A stretch of DNA of 64,000 nucleotides, taken from assembly GCF_905475345.1 (NCBI RefSeq), contig NC_066591.1:357501-421500 (forward strand), read 5' to 3'. The translations under genes and the position numbers were made by a program. This DNA is from Vespula vulgaris (taxonomy: Eukaryota > Arthropoda > Insecta > Hymenoptera > Vespidae). Numbering within the stretch: the first letter of the stretch is position 1; every line of letters starts with the position of its first letter. Below the pieces are notes generated by a model that saw nothing but the letters and a program-made list of their open reading frames with translations, ran no database searches and had not been told where the DNA came from. Of the stretch, positions 23,955 to 36,023 are shown one piece after another.

Positions 23955-24784
23955 TTAATACGAACCTCTATCCTTGAAGTACACTTTTCGATGACTATGA
24001 TATTGTTGTGTTCATTATCATATACTTCATAGGACAAACATTTATTATTTTTTGTACTCTCTGTAACATATAGGGAATGCATTTACAATTTTCTTTTCTT
24101 TAGTGATATTCGAATTGTAATGTAAAATATATATTACCCAAATTAGAAGTTTGATTAAAAGTCTGATTTCCATTCCGTCGTTTATAGTATTTTATATTAT
24201 CATTGAACCAAACTTTGTTTCTATCTTCATATTGATCGTCTTTACTCGTATTATCATGATTACGATTAATGTTATTATAGTAACTTGAAGGATAATGTGC
24301 AAATCGTTTGTAATACTTTGACTGTAGAAATACGCGTACAAGGAATGTACAATAGATATTAGAAGAGATTAAGTATCTATTTTATCGTAACGATTCATTT
24401 ACTCACGTTAGTTCCCTTGTAATCTTCCTTTTGTTTCTTTATTAAGTCCACAATGTGTTTAATTTTGGGATCGTTTACAATTAACGTTTCTTCCCCATCT
24501 AACTTTTTTATAGTCTTCAATCCGTCTACTTTTTTTAATAAACTTTGCAAACTAGGAAATCCTAATCTTGTATAAGGAATTGGTTCTCCAACGATCTTTT
24601 CGAATTCATCTGTAAGCAAAAACGTATATATAAAATCAGTCCACGTACTTAAAGTTTTGACTTTGTAAGTTAAGTACTATAGTATTAAACGAACACTTCG
24701 ATACTTACGATTCAAAGATTTAATTGGTATGCCGCCTTTTTTGGAAATTAAACAAGATTTAATTAGTGCAATAGTTTCCTCCAT
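23004..24784 (-). CDS. osk: oskar: LOTUS + OSK domain germ-plasm determinant
   Basis: Predicted exons in reading order are 24784-24709, 24609-24407, 24321-24138, 24060-23966, 23869-23764, 23623-23493 and 23405-23004, about 398 residues with consistent phases. Residues 1-90 form a LOTUS (OST-HTH) domain (PYTRLGFPSLQSLL). An Asn/Tyr/Lys-rich linker follows. Residues from about 187 to the end are the OSK domain, an SGNH-hydrolase-like fold (VYEPIILRHQLIGDDFFLQL, GLCISGQTIND, IVIMLGAVDIYN, HPYVLWNKYGRKRAMEIL). Oskar nucleates germ plasm at the oocyte posterior; LOTUS binds Vasa and OSK binds RNA. The nucleophile position of the hydrolase-like motif reads GDD rather than GDS, as expected for a non-catalytic OSK. 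The protein is short, like the hymenopteran form, without the long Oskar N-terminal extension of Drosophila. The exon-4 donor (GTTCGT) is weak and the stop coincides with a possible donor (GTGAGT), so those two boundaries are less sure. Confidence 0.9.
23932..23951. repeat. (GA)n microsatellite in oskar intron
   Basis: A short GA tract between predicted oskar exons 4 and 5. Confidence 0.85.
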
Positions 24785-25716
24785 TTTTGAACATATTTTT
24801 AAAATATATGTAATATATTATTGTGAAATATTACATATCATGATCTCTTGTAATAATTATTTTATTCGAACAAGAAATAAAACCTCATCGTTGAACGACT
24901 GAGAGAAGACTAAATCTCAAGCTCTACGAGAAATATTGTTAATCCTCTAACAATAAGATAGTTAATACTCTCGGTCGAATACAAACGTTCTCGATTCGTA
25001 GAATCGAGGATAGAATGATTACAAAAACTACCTCTCGTAACTCGTAAACACTTTCTTTGAGCTCTTAACTAGAATTACCTACGAACAATGAATTAGAATT
25101 TATCTATTTCGAAAACTTTTGATTACGATTAAAATCTAAATAAATTTATTTTTAAATAAACTATGATATAATCGTATTAGTTAGATCGTTTTTCAAAGCT
25201 TACAGAGGCGTATTACGGTGTATGTACAAATTTAGCTAAAAAAACGCGTGCCGACAACTTTGATCGTTCTTTTTACATTTTCCACAATTTATAATTAGCC
25301 GAAAGACGCGCACGTGCTTGAACACGTGCAGAAAAGCTACACGATGTCCAAGACTTATGGAATGCATTCCTCGACTACCAGACGATCCCGAAAGTTTGTC
25401 TTTCGAAAATAGTTGAAATCGTGAAGACAGGAGATGAACAAAAAAAAGTAAGAATATAAAAATAATACAATTATATTCAATGTATTATGTTTCATCGATA
25501 TTAATTTTTTTAATATTAATTTATTTCTTCGTCACTGGTAACTAATCGATTAGTTTTTCATGAATTTTTTTCATTCAATAAATCGATTCATCGAAATTTA
25601 TTGTATACAAATTCGTACTATTTACCTTTCAATTATTCCGATATTCGTGAAAAATATTAAAATTATAAGTATTCGAAATATAACAAGTCATTTTTCGTCG
25701 TTCAAACAACAAAATT
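24785..25716. promoter_or_regulatory. head-to-head intergenic region of oskar and Gapdh-like, with paired CACGTG boxes
   Basis: The two genes are divergently arranged 0.93 kb apart. Two palindromic E-boxes, CACGTG, lie at 25311-25316 and 25323-25328 with centres 12 bp apart, inside an otherwise AT-rich region. CACGTG is bound by Myc/Max, USF, Clock/Cycle and SREBP-type bHLH proteins. Whether they serve one gene or both is unknown. Confidence 0.4.
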
Positions 25717-26052
25717 ATGGCTGTTGTAGGCATAAATGGATTTGGACGGATAGGAAGAATGTGTTTTCGAGCGTGTCTCGAGAAAAATGTCGAAGTAATC
25801 ATAAGATCTTATTGTTAGTTAAATCATTCGATCTCGTCCACAAGCTTCTTATAATATTAGATATGAAAACTTACAGGTGAACCTAATTAATGATCCCTAT
25901 ATTACGACCGATTATATGATATATCTTTTTAAATACGACTCCACTCATGGATTCTTTCCTAAACCTATAATATGCGAAAATGGATGTATAGTTATAAATG
26001 GTTAGAGTAATTATATATTTAAATGAAGCTAAATTACTAGATTTACATGTAG

Positions 26053-26098
<46 letters not shown>

Positions 26099-27452
26099 AC
26101 GGAATACGAAATACGTATGTGTTAATTTAGATAAAAAAATAGTCACGTCACAGGAGAAAAATCCTTCGAAAATACGATGGAAAGAAAATAATGTAACATA
26201 CGTGATAGAAGCTACAGGAGTATTTACAACTTTGGAGAAGGCGAGCGTGAGTATAATCGTACAAAAACTTATTTTGTGTCGTGACCGATACAACCAGAAG
26301 TACTACGAAGTACTACGAAGTACTACCAAGTACTATCAAGATATACGTACATATAATGTTTACAAGTTTTTACCTAATTTCTTATTCGGAAGAATTTATT
26401 GTCCCATTATAAATCGTCTAATTATATTGTCTAATTCTAAATAGTTACATAACGATGGAGGCGCAAAAAAGGTGATAATTACAGCACCTTCGATCGATGC
26501 ACCCATGTACGTATACGGAGTTAATCATAAATGTTACGATCCAAAAAAGGGCAACGTAGTGTCTGCAGCTTCTTGCACAACGAATTGTGCAGCTCCTATA
26601 GTTAAAATTATGAACGATAATTTTGAGGTAATCGAAGCAATGATATCCAGTGTACACGCTGTAACAGCAACGCAAAAAACAGTAGACGGGCCGATAAATA
26701 AGGTATTAAATAAAATATAGCGATCTCCTTTAAATTTAATAAAATAAAAATATACAAATAGTTGGTTGCATTTATTACTTATTACCATTATTTTGCTTTG
26801 ACTTTTCAGTTATGGAGAGATGGAAGAGGAGCTTTACAAAATATCATACCAACGTCTACGGGAGCGGCTAAGTCATTAGGAAAAATTATTCCCTCTCTCA
26901 AAGACAAAATATCGGCGATAGCTTTTAGAGTACCGATATTTAATGTCTCCTTATGTGATATGACGTTTAGGTAAATTATCAGCTCGTTTAAAAATTCACA
27001 TGACTAAATTCTGTTCGATCTTAAAGATCCGAGGTTTTTTCTAGAATCAATAAGCCAACAACGTATGACGAAATAAAAGCAGTGATGAAAAACGAGTCCG
27101 AAGGAGAATTGAAAGACGTGCTAGGCTACACGGAAGAAGATTGCGTTTCGTCCGATTTCAATCACACCATTTACTCTTGCGTGTTCGATGCAAAGGCAGG
27201 CATTCCTCAAACGAGTACATTCATCAAAATCATAGCTTGGTTGGTCAAATTTATTAAAAATACATATATCTATATAGATATTGATATATCTTGATTAATT
27301 TATTTCTTCTCCCTTTTTTTTTTTATCTTTTTAGGTACGACAACGAATACGGTTACGCGCATCGTATCGTTGATTTAATCGTATATATGTACGATGTTGA
27401 TTCTGGAAAGATTTCACCCGTAGAAAGTGTCACTGAAGAGGAAATCGTATAA
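25717..27452 (+). CDS. glyceraldehyde-3-phosphate dehydrogenase, divergent paralogue
   Basis: Predicted exons are 25717-25794, 25877-26000, 26131-26246, 26445-26702, 26810-26970, 27045-27239 and 27335-27452, about 349 residues in phase. It catalyses NAD-dependent oxidative phosphorylation of glyceraldehyde-3-phosphate in glycolysis, if active. NAD-fold GINGFGRIGR, catalytic ASCTTNC, base HAVTATQKTVDGP, and WYDNEYGYAHR are all intact, so enzymatic activity looks preserved. It differs from the neighbour at 29.2 kb in many surface residues, is richer in Lys/Ile, and carries a C-terminal extension ending TEEEIV. Three intron positions are shared with the neighbour (after codon 26, after the FTT.EKA segment, and before LWRDGRG). 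The others are unique to this copy. It probably arose by tandem duplication and then diverged, perhaps as a tissue-restricted (for example testis) form. That role is inference. Confidence 0.92.
26057..26094. repeat. (AT)n microsatellite
   Basis: An AT dinucleotide tract inside an intron of the divergent GAPDH gene. It produces a spurious Ile/Tyr frame. Confidence 0.9.
26293..26339. repeat. 10-bp minisatellite (AAGTACTACG)n
   Basis: Four to five tandem copies of a 10-bp unit, each containing the palindrome AGTACT, lie within an intron of the divergent GAPDH gene. Later copies are slightly diverged. Confidence 0.8.
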
Positions 27453-29142
27453 TCGTATAAAAGCATCAAACCAAAAAAGACATATATTATTTTACGTCTT
27501 TAATATCGTTATATTTTATTGTATATACTCTATACCAAAAAAAAAAAAATTGAACAAAAAATTTTTTTCAAGAAAATATGTCTCGATCACATCTTTGAAT
27601 CGCGCGCTTATATCGAAGGTCGATAGTTGAGATATCACGTGATAATCGAGGACGCCCGAAAATGGACGGAATCGGACGAACTGGTAGAAGAACTTACAGC
27701 GCACACGCCGAGAGCGTACGTTGGTTATATTACCGTTTTCTGCCCTTCAAATGACACTGCTTCTGTGGTAATCGTAGTGTACGGATCTGTTTTTTGAAGG
27801 TGAGTACGTTAAAAAATTACGAATCCTATGGTCCTTAGTTTTAAGCGGCATCGTGTTGCATTTCCTGGACGTTCGATCCTCGTTTTTCTCCATATCTTTT
27901 CGATTATTCGATAATTTATTTTTTTACGGAAGAATTCAGTTTACCGGCGTCCATTGTACGACGAACGATCTCGTTCATGGAAGACACGCGAACATCGGAC
28001 GATCCATCCATTAATATGCGTCTTCTATTCCCCTTGTATCTCCACGATGCGTGGACTCGTACACGTACGACACTTATCGACGTACACGTAGTCACATAAG
28101 TACATATCTCGTCATTTGATACATGATATTAAAATAAGTAAAACGGTAATGAGAGAAAAATTATTTTCTCGTTAATCTACGAATATACGACGAAAAATAG
28201 AAGAGCGACGTTTCGTTCCTGATGCGTAGAATCTTCCAGAAGAAAGATACGTTCCGTAGTAATCCCGTTAATAATTCGATATATCAACTCATAATTATCC
28301 TTATAGGCTTTTTCGTCAAATTCTTTTTCCTTCGTTCTTTAAAAATATAGATTTTCTTTCGTTTTTATATTACGTTCATTTGCTCGACGTAGGCGCATCT
28401 ATTCTCAACGAGATATATGTATATGTATATAAAAAGAAGCGATCAATATTTCTATAAATCGGAACACTTATATACCGCCGAGATAACAAAGAACATCTTA
28501 GAGGTTATGTTTCAGAATTTTTATATTCCGGCGATGCTCATTCGAAAAATAAAATAATCTACGAATTTGACATATAAGACACTTTTTGATGTATTCTTTG
28601 TAGATAACGTGACTAATCGATGTTACGTCAGTCCGGAATGCGATTGCACTGTTGCATATTATTATGTACATATTAGCGATACATCGGTCCGATAAAACGA
28701 TGCTATTTCCGTCTTTAGATCAATCCATAAATAAAATCGCGTTCATCGATCGTCAAGGGCACGCTCGAAAATTCGATCCCTTTTCTTTAACCTTGTTCAA
28801 CCTTCAAAACGCAGCATCCGCTATTTCATTTCGATATAAATGTTTTCTAACCTGTTACGACTCTCTTTTTTTTTCTCTTGTATTATCATAGTCCTACAAT
28901 TCTTCTTTGATATTTTAACAATACGTAATCATTTAATTTAATCAAAAAGTCATGATTATAAAAAATCTCGAATTTGTAACGGGAATTAGTAATAACTGAT
29001 ATTTCTTAATTCAAATATTTTTTGATATGTTTCCAAAAATTAACCTCGATTTGCGTCATGTTAACCTACTATTGTCGTTCTCTCAATATTCGGTACGACG
29101 ATTTCGTACGATTAACAAATCGTTCGCTCATCCATTTTCCAG
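27453..29142. other. inter-GAPDH region with probable Gapdh 5' untranslated exon
   Basis: A strong donor (GAAG then GTGAGTAC) follows 27799, and an acceptor (TTTTCCAG) ends at 29142, 16 bases before the canonical GAPDH start codon. The simplest reading is a non-coding first exon ending at 27799 and a 1.34-kb first intron. The region between is AT-rich and I see no gene in it. Confidence 0.45.
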
Positions 29143-29158
29143 TACTTGTGGAGACGAC

Positions 29159-30408
29159 ATGAGCAAGATCGGTATCAACGGATTTGGCCGTATCGGCCGT
29201 CTCGTTCTTAGGGCATCCATTGACCGAGAGGGTCAGGTACGTAAAATAATATTAAAGTATTGAAGGTATATGTTTATGAAGAAAAAAAAAAAAAATACGT
29301 TTTTGTAATACTAACAGGTTGTCGCCATCAATGATCCCTTCATTGGCCTGGATTACATGGTATATATGTTCAAATATGACTCCACTCATGGAAAATTCAA
29401 GGGCGAGGTTAAGGCCGAGAATGGATGCCTCGTTGTTAACGGCAATAAGATCGCTGTCTACAACGAACGTGATCCAAAGAATATTCCATGGGCTAAGTCT
29501 GGTACAGAATACGTAGTCGAATCGACTGGAGTTTTTACCACCATAGAAAAAGCCAACGTATGTGAATATATCTTTCTGCCTTTAAAACTATATTCTATTA
29601 AAATTCTATTATCGTTTTATTTATGTTATTGTTTGAACAGGCTCACTTGGAAGGTGGTGCCAAGAGAGTCGTCATCACCGCACCATCCGCTGATGCACCA
29701 ATGTTCGTCGTTGGTGTCAATCTCGATGCTTACGAATCGTCCAACAAAATAGTCTCCAACGCTTCTTGCACGACCAATTGCTTGGCTCCTCTCGCGAAAG
29801 TTATTCACGACAACTTTGAGATCGTTGAAGGTCTTATGACTACCGTTCACGCTATCACGGCAACCCAAAAAACGGTCGATGCACCATCTGCGAAGGTATA
29901 CCTTCTCCGTTTCTTCTCTTTGACACAAAGATTTATATTTTTGAAGGAGCACGTCACTGACGAGTATCGTTTTTATTAGCTGTGGCGTGATGGACGTGGC
30001 GCTGCGCAAAACATCATCCCTGCCTCAACAGGCGCTGCCAAAGCCGTTACTAAAGTAATTCCAGCTTTGACCGGAAAACTCACTGGTATGGCCTTCCGTG
30101 TACCGGTACATAACGTCTCCGTCGTTGACTTGACCGTAAGACTAGGCAAATCAGCCTCGTACGATGAAATCAAGGCTAAGGTTAAGGCAGCCGCAGAGGG
30201 CCCTCTCAAGGGTATTATTGGCTACACGGAGGACGAAGTAGTCTCCTCCGATTTTATCGGCGACAGTCACTCTTCCATCTTTGATGCCAAAGCCGGTATT
30301 CAATTGAACAATAACTTCGTCAAGCTAATCGCATGGTACGACAACGAGTACGGTTATTCCTGCCGTGTGATCGATCTTATAAAATTCATGCAGACGAAGG
30401 ACAACTAA
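29159..30408 (+). CDS. Gapdh: glyceraldehyde-3-phosphate dehydrogenase (canonical)
   Basis: Predicted exons are 29159-29236, 29318-29557, 29641-29895 and 29980-30408, giving 333 residues, the normal length. It performs the NAD-dependent GAPDH step of cytosolic glycolysis. The start was set at MSKIGINGFGRIGRL, the standard animal N terminus. An in-frame upstream Met at 29027 is separated from it by a good splice acceptor and is not used here. Catalytic Cys in NASCTTNC, His in HAITATQ, the conserved WRDGRGAAQNIIP segment and WYDNEYGYS are all present. Codon use is GC-richer than in the adjacent paralogue, as expected for a highly expressed gene. The stop at 30406-30408 is followed by about 0.5 kb of 3' UTR. 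Confidence 0.97.
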
Positions 30409-30941
30409 GCTCTCGTCGAGCGTTCTTTGTCCAAAACGTTTTGAACGTATTATACTGACGTCGTTTCTCTCGTACGATCGCTTCTCTGCTGTTAATGAAA
30501 AATTCATACGGTAATTATTATTAACGGTCATAGTAGTTCTTCAGAGAAGTTTCAGAAGCAACAGGAGTTATTTCGTCGGTTTTCCGTAAGATTTGTCTCA
30601 TCGCACAGGAAATAGTAGAACGATGAGACGATTTAGGTGATCATTTGTCGCGAACACAAATACAAAAAAAATATAAATAGAGCTGGCTCTAAAGTTTATC
30701 CTGTCGTTACATAGAAATCATAAGAGCCGCATATTTTACTCGTAAACAGTTATAAGATCATCCTATCTTAAAAAAGTGTATCATATTGGTATGATAAAAA
30801 CGCACGTAACATATCGTTCTTCGCGACTTTTTTCCTTTTACCTTTTTTCTCCCCATTTTACCTTGCATCTTTAAATATTACATCATTTGTGATTCCCTTT
30901 TAGGATCATTAATAATTATTTTTCATTCTCGCATTGAAACG

Positions 30942-30947
30942 AATAAA
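30942..30947 (+). terminator. Gapdh poly(A) signal
   Basis: AATAAA lies 0.53 kb after the stop codon, at the end of an AT-rich 3' region. Confidence 0.45.
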
Positions 30948-32809
30948 AGATTGTTACGAAAGTGAAACATGTTTTGTTTATTTATTCTTTCTACCGATCT
31001 TTCTTTAGCTTCGAACATTACTTTATTTCGATACATTATTTAAAAGTATTCTTAAAACTTGTAATAATTAAATTAACATAAATAATATTTAATTGAATTG
31101 AACTTGACTTCGTCTATAAATAAACTTTATTTATCCGAGTTTTTATATGCTCGTCCAGTTAATTAAATATAGCGTCCGAAGACATACGTCTTATACTTAC
31201 TCGATAATGTTGCTTGCAAACACCACATCTATCGGTAAGAAATTTATCTTATAATTATATTTACAAAAAAATTTATTTTCGATTTAGCGATCAAATTTAG
31301 TGAGAACATAGTGGTGTGGCCTTTTACAGAAATTTGTTTGTCTATAAGCTTCGATATCGACTAGAGTGAAGCAAACAACATAAAATGCAATAGACGATTT
31401 AACGATACAATAATATCATAAAGATCAAGGAAAATATCTCGTTTGGATTTGTGGGATAGTAAAATATTGCGTTATATGGCACAAAGATAATAACGTTTCT
31501 TGTAACTTCATAAAGAATTGTACAAGTTAGATAGAGAACATTATAATTAGTTTTTTTTTTCTCGTATTAACAACAATAAAATCGATAATTTCATTTCGCC
31601 ACTTAATTTTCATTCTCGTAATAGACGACTTTTAAAGAACGAATAGAAAAATTAATATACTCTGTATAATCCGATCACGTACAATGTGTTTTGTTTGCGA
31701 TCGGGTCGTTTCTTTAATTATTCTGTTCCTGCAGATTCTCTTTTCGTTAAAGTTTCTTTCCTTCTCTTTCTCTCTTTCTCTCTCTCTCTCTCATGTCTTT
31801 GTCTAATTCTGTCTAATGCCTAAAATACTTATATAATACAATAGCTATCACGAAGTAAAACACGATTTAGTAAGACTTTTCTTAGTATCTCAATACTAAG
31901 TTGTACCTCATGCAGTGAAAAATTTGATTGTACAGCGATACGAAAATACAAGTTGACTTTGTTGTTAAAAATGTACAAACGTGATCGTTAATACTCTTCG
32001 CATAAGGTCCCCTGCGTGTTCTCAAATTTATTTTTACCATTAGAGGTTTTACCATTTGACGTGTCTACTTTGACGTTTCAGTCTATTATCGTAATTTAAA
32101 TACACATACAATACGACTTGTTGGACGCACACAAGTTTCTATGCGAAGACAATGACTACGCTTGTACGCGTTTATCGTACGTCTTTTTAATGAATATCTA
32201 GTTTTGCAGTGTACAATAAATGTGAAGCTAAGACTATTATGTCTTTTAATAAATAATTTCTTGTTTGGAGATATTTATCAATATACAAAGATCATTTGAT
32301 CGGTTTAGGGAGTCGACAGTTGTTTTGAAATAAAGATGATTAACGATTTGCGACACTAAAACTTTAGTGGGTGTAATTGCAAAACTAAATAGCTTTTACA
32401 TCCACGATACAAAGAATGAATAGTTTCCATACGATTCCATCGAAAAAAGAAAGAGACGCCCACCTAAATGTAATCAAGAACTTGGCGTCTTAGTTATCGA
32501 TGCGTAACATTATAAAAGTGTATATATGTGTGTATATATATATATATATATCTTTGCACTGTAGGATCCTGCAACGACAGGAAATAGTAACTCCAATTAT
32601 TGTAGAAAAAGCGGAACTACCGCAATATGATTTTTGTTCGAGCCTTTATCTTTCATTCGCACAATTGACTTTCACAGATATACATATAATTATACCGTCG
32701 AAAGAAGATCAATTCTAGACTAGGTACGACATATTAAATACATGAGTTTACATTGAAGAATGGAAAACGGTACTTCGAATGTATGTACGAGAAAAAACAG
32801 ATGGAAGGA
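30948..32809. other. convergent intergenic region
   Basis: AT-rich DNA between the converging Gapdh and Reps genes. It contains a CT tract at about 31763-31792 and a TA tract at about 32521-32552. I see no gene or structured element. Confidence 0.5.
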
Positions 32810-35510
32810 TCAGACCAAAAGCATGAGTTTCGCACGAAGATTTATACGTTCTTGAAGAGCGCTGGCTAATTCACGCGTCAATTCTTCGCAAACTAATCGA
32901 AGTTCTGCGTTCTTTTCTCGCAATTCTTGCAAAGTTAATTTCTTACCATCTTCGGGATCATCTTTCGCAGAATCTTCTTCCCCGAGCTCTCGTTCTAATA
33001 TAATTAATGATAACATTGAATACATTTTTATTCTAGTATTAATTCTAATACAATTATTATTTCCATCAAAGTATCTATCTCTTTTGACTTACTTGGACTG
33101 GGTTTCCTATAAATATGAAATGCACCACAGACCCCCGTAAATTGTTGAGACTGAGGAATACTATTCTCCATCGAGGGATTTTCAGGTAATTCATTCTTTG
33201 GAGAGAAATGCGAAAAATCAGCTACAAAACCTTGACTTTCGCTTAGCGTTCTTTGTCCCTCCCCTTCGCTTCTTTGGCCAACCAATTTTCGAGGTGAAGT
33301 CTGTAGCAGATACGAACGATAAATTTTCTTAAACAATTATGCTCCTAAATTGCTTACCAGGTCGTCCGCGTTAAAGTAATGGTGATAAATATAAAATAAA
33401 ATTGCAGAACTTAAAGATGTTCGTATATACATACATACGATCGATTAACGTACATCAAAATAACAAAGCAAACTACTATAAACGTCTGATCGATTTAATC
33501 GAGTGAAGACATATAATTTAACAGATAGAGAAACTCACGATTCCTGGTGAAATTCTTGGCGGTACGAGCGGAGGTGCTCCGAGGAAACTTTGACCGTTTT
33601 TCCCTACAAGAACGTGCACACATTTTGAGCAGTGATAGATTTGCTTTCTCAGCTGCGAATGAAAAGTATCGCAGTATACCGGTAGCAACATGTACCTAGT
33701 TTGTTAAGATCGAGACTAGAACTTCGTGCGTGTGTTCTATAAGGCCTAGGAGGTGGTGGAGGTGGTGGTTCCTTCTTTGGAGTTACTATTATAGCATCTT
33801 CGGCCGATTGTGGTGGTTTTTTAACGAGCGGTCGCTGTACCAAAGATGCAGGAGAATGTTGCAAATCGTCTTCACCTAACGTGGTACAACTGCTATTGCT
33901 ACCATTGGCCCCAGAAGCCAGAATAGCTGCCTCTGGCGTTAAACGAAGAGCTACCGGATGTAAAATTTTTGGATCTCGTTCGACGGCAGATTTTTGAAAA
34001 TCAAAATTAACTAACTGCAGTCCAGGACTCGTGAGAGAAGTAGTTGTACCGGTCGGCGAGTCAACGAATTTTGTCCATTCCTTGTTCTTATCTCTCATAT
34101 TTACTGAATTAGGTGGACTGCTTTGGCACTTTGTCGTCGATGAAACTGGCGGTGGTGCGTTTGTAGTTTGCATAACTAATGGAATTGACAAGGACGGAGG
34201 TAAAACATCGGGAAGTGGTACATGATTTCTTCTGAGGACAACTAGGTGCATAGCTACATAAAATTCTTGTAAACTTAACGCCCCATCTCTGGTTACGTCC
34301 GCTAGCTGCCAAATACGTCTCAGTTCTGCTACGGGAAGTCTAGATTTCTCGAAAAATGTTCGAGCTACTGGTCCGGCCAAGAGTCCTTCTGGATCAGACT
34401 GTAATTGCACGAATTGAGCAGCGTAATAGTCACGCTGCTCGTCGCTGATGATCCACACCTCTTCCGGAGGAAAGCCCGAACAATCTCCTTCTCCTTCACC
34501 TTCGTCACTGCTGTGACGTTCCGAGCTCTCCTCTTCTGTACCTAACAATTGTCTCTGCTCTTCGGACATAAGAAGACCTTGCCAGCCACCGGAAACAGTA
34601 TCCAATATCGTATCGCCTCCCAACATTCCATCGTTTCGTTCTTGAGTCACACTATTGGTCGGAGTCGGAGAATCCGTACTTCCACCGGTTTCTCTAGGAG
34701 ATTCTGCTTCGCTTTCACTTTCCGTAGTACTTTCAGGTACATGACATCTACTTTTTATATCTCTGGTAGAATCCGTACTCCTTCTACCATCCTCGTCTCC
34801 AGAAGTTGGCCATGTAAATCTTGGTAGAGTTATAATATCTAAAGTAGCCGTTACCATATCTCTACAAACATCCAGTCCTGCTTGATGTGCTGCCACCAGT
34901 TTAAGGACCGCATAAAACTGTTTTTTACCTATATGAGTCGTGCCTTTGATTCCAACGCAGATATCTAGTATCTAAATAGAATGAAAAACAAAAAGTGATA
35001 AATCTGTCAAAACAATTCATTGAATGAGAAAGAAACTTGAATCTGTGTCTGTGTGTGTGTGTGTATGAAACAATTGGAGTACATAATTAATGAATCATGA
35101 ATATATAATTATGGACTATCAAGTACGGATAGACCTAACCTTCTGTACTTATAGTACAAAAAAGATGTATTGAAATATTAGAAAAACTAAAGAATCATTT
35201 AATATCTTTCCGTGAGATAAGAAAAATGAAATTTGAAAAGTAAATAGAATAAAAGGCTCACCTTCATCGTGACGTCTCGCGGCAAATTCGCAGAGCGTAA
35301 AAGTTCGGCAACTTTAACAACCGATACGCTGTCGCTGTCAGCGTTTTCACAGCAATATATAAAAATATCGCCATAATAGCGATGCTCGGTTGCTGTCAGA
35401 TGAAGGTTCGCCATCGTAATCGAATCCCAATCCATCTTGGCAGCGTAACACAAAACTCCTTCCTCGCTTCTCACCAGGGGCTGGAAACTCCTCCTGTTTT
35501 TTGAAGCCAT
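32810..35510 (-). CDS. Reps: RalBP1-associated Eps15-homology domain protein (REPS1/Reps)
   Basis: Predicted exons in reading order are 35510-35262, 34971-33696, 33603-33539, 33300-33093 and 32994-32810, about 660 residues in phase. It is an endocytic adaptor linking the Ral effector RalBP1 to EH-domain/NPF-protein networks in receptor internalisation. An N-terminal EH-like domain spans about residues 32-115, crossing exons 1-2 (HRYYGDIFIYCC...QFYAVLKLVAAH). A Ser/Glu-rich linker follows. A second, typical EH domain lies at about 254-345 (ARTFFEKSRLPVAELRRIWQ, EF-hand-like loop DVTRDGALSLQEF). Polyproline (PPPPPPP) and SSSLDLNKL segments precede a C-terminal coiled coil (LQELREKNAELRLVCEELTREL), the RalBP1-binding region in mammals. 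It is somewhat shorter than human REPS1. Alternative exons are possible around the short third exon. Confidence 0.93.
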
Positions 35511-36023
35511 TCAGTTAGTTCCGGGGAAATGAACTTGGCTAGGTGGCAGTAGCGTCGAAGGTATCAAGATGACGTCGAATAACGACAATAAAAACTATAT
35601 TTCTTTTGCCGACAACAATGAACAAGGATACAATTGTCTTGCAACGAGTTCCGCGTGAAGAGAGAATTATCGCAAAGCGTTTTCTTTTATTAAATACATT
35701 TTAATAAGAGCAGAAATTTTTACGAGAATATAATCGGAACGTGGTGCGTTGTCATAGGGAATTTTGAGAATCGATAGACCTTTAAAAGTTACTCTACTTG
35801 AAAAAGTATTCGATCATTTTTATGATGCTCGTATCTGTTAAGGGAGGATATCGAAAGAAGCTGAAGAAACTGCGCGACAAAGTTAATAAAGTTTGTTTAT
35901 TTAATATTAATGTCAATTACAAGTAGAAAGATTATGAAAAAGGAAACATTTGAAAGTAACGACAGGTGAGAAACATCGATATAATGACGAAGAAGTGTTG
36001 ATAAAAAAAAGAAAATTATATTT
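35511..36023. other. Reps 5' flank and small-HSP 3' flank
   Basis: A roughly 0.5-kb spacer between two genes on the minus strand. It should contain the Reps promoter (near 35520-35600, moderately GC-rich) and the small-HSP 3' UTR. No further gene is seen. Confidence 0.5.

Noticed and set aside
25998..26444. 148-residue frame across the divergent GAPDH gene
   Set aside because: It joins an AT-repeat intron, the real exon 26131-26246 and another intron. The frame is only partly coding.
29027..29158. In-frame N-terminal extension of canonical GAPDH resembling a mitochondrial presequence
   Set aside because: A good splice acceptor ends at 29142 between the upstream Met and MSKIGING, and a strong donor at 27800 supplies a 5' exon. 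The extension is probably intron read through by chance. N-terminal proteomics would settle it.
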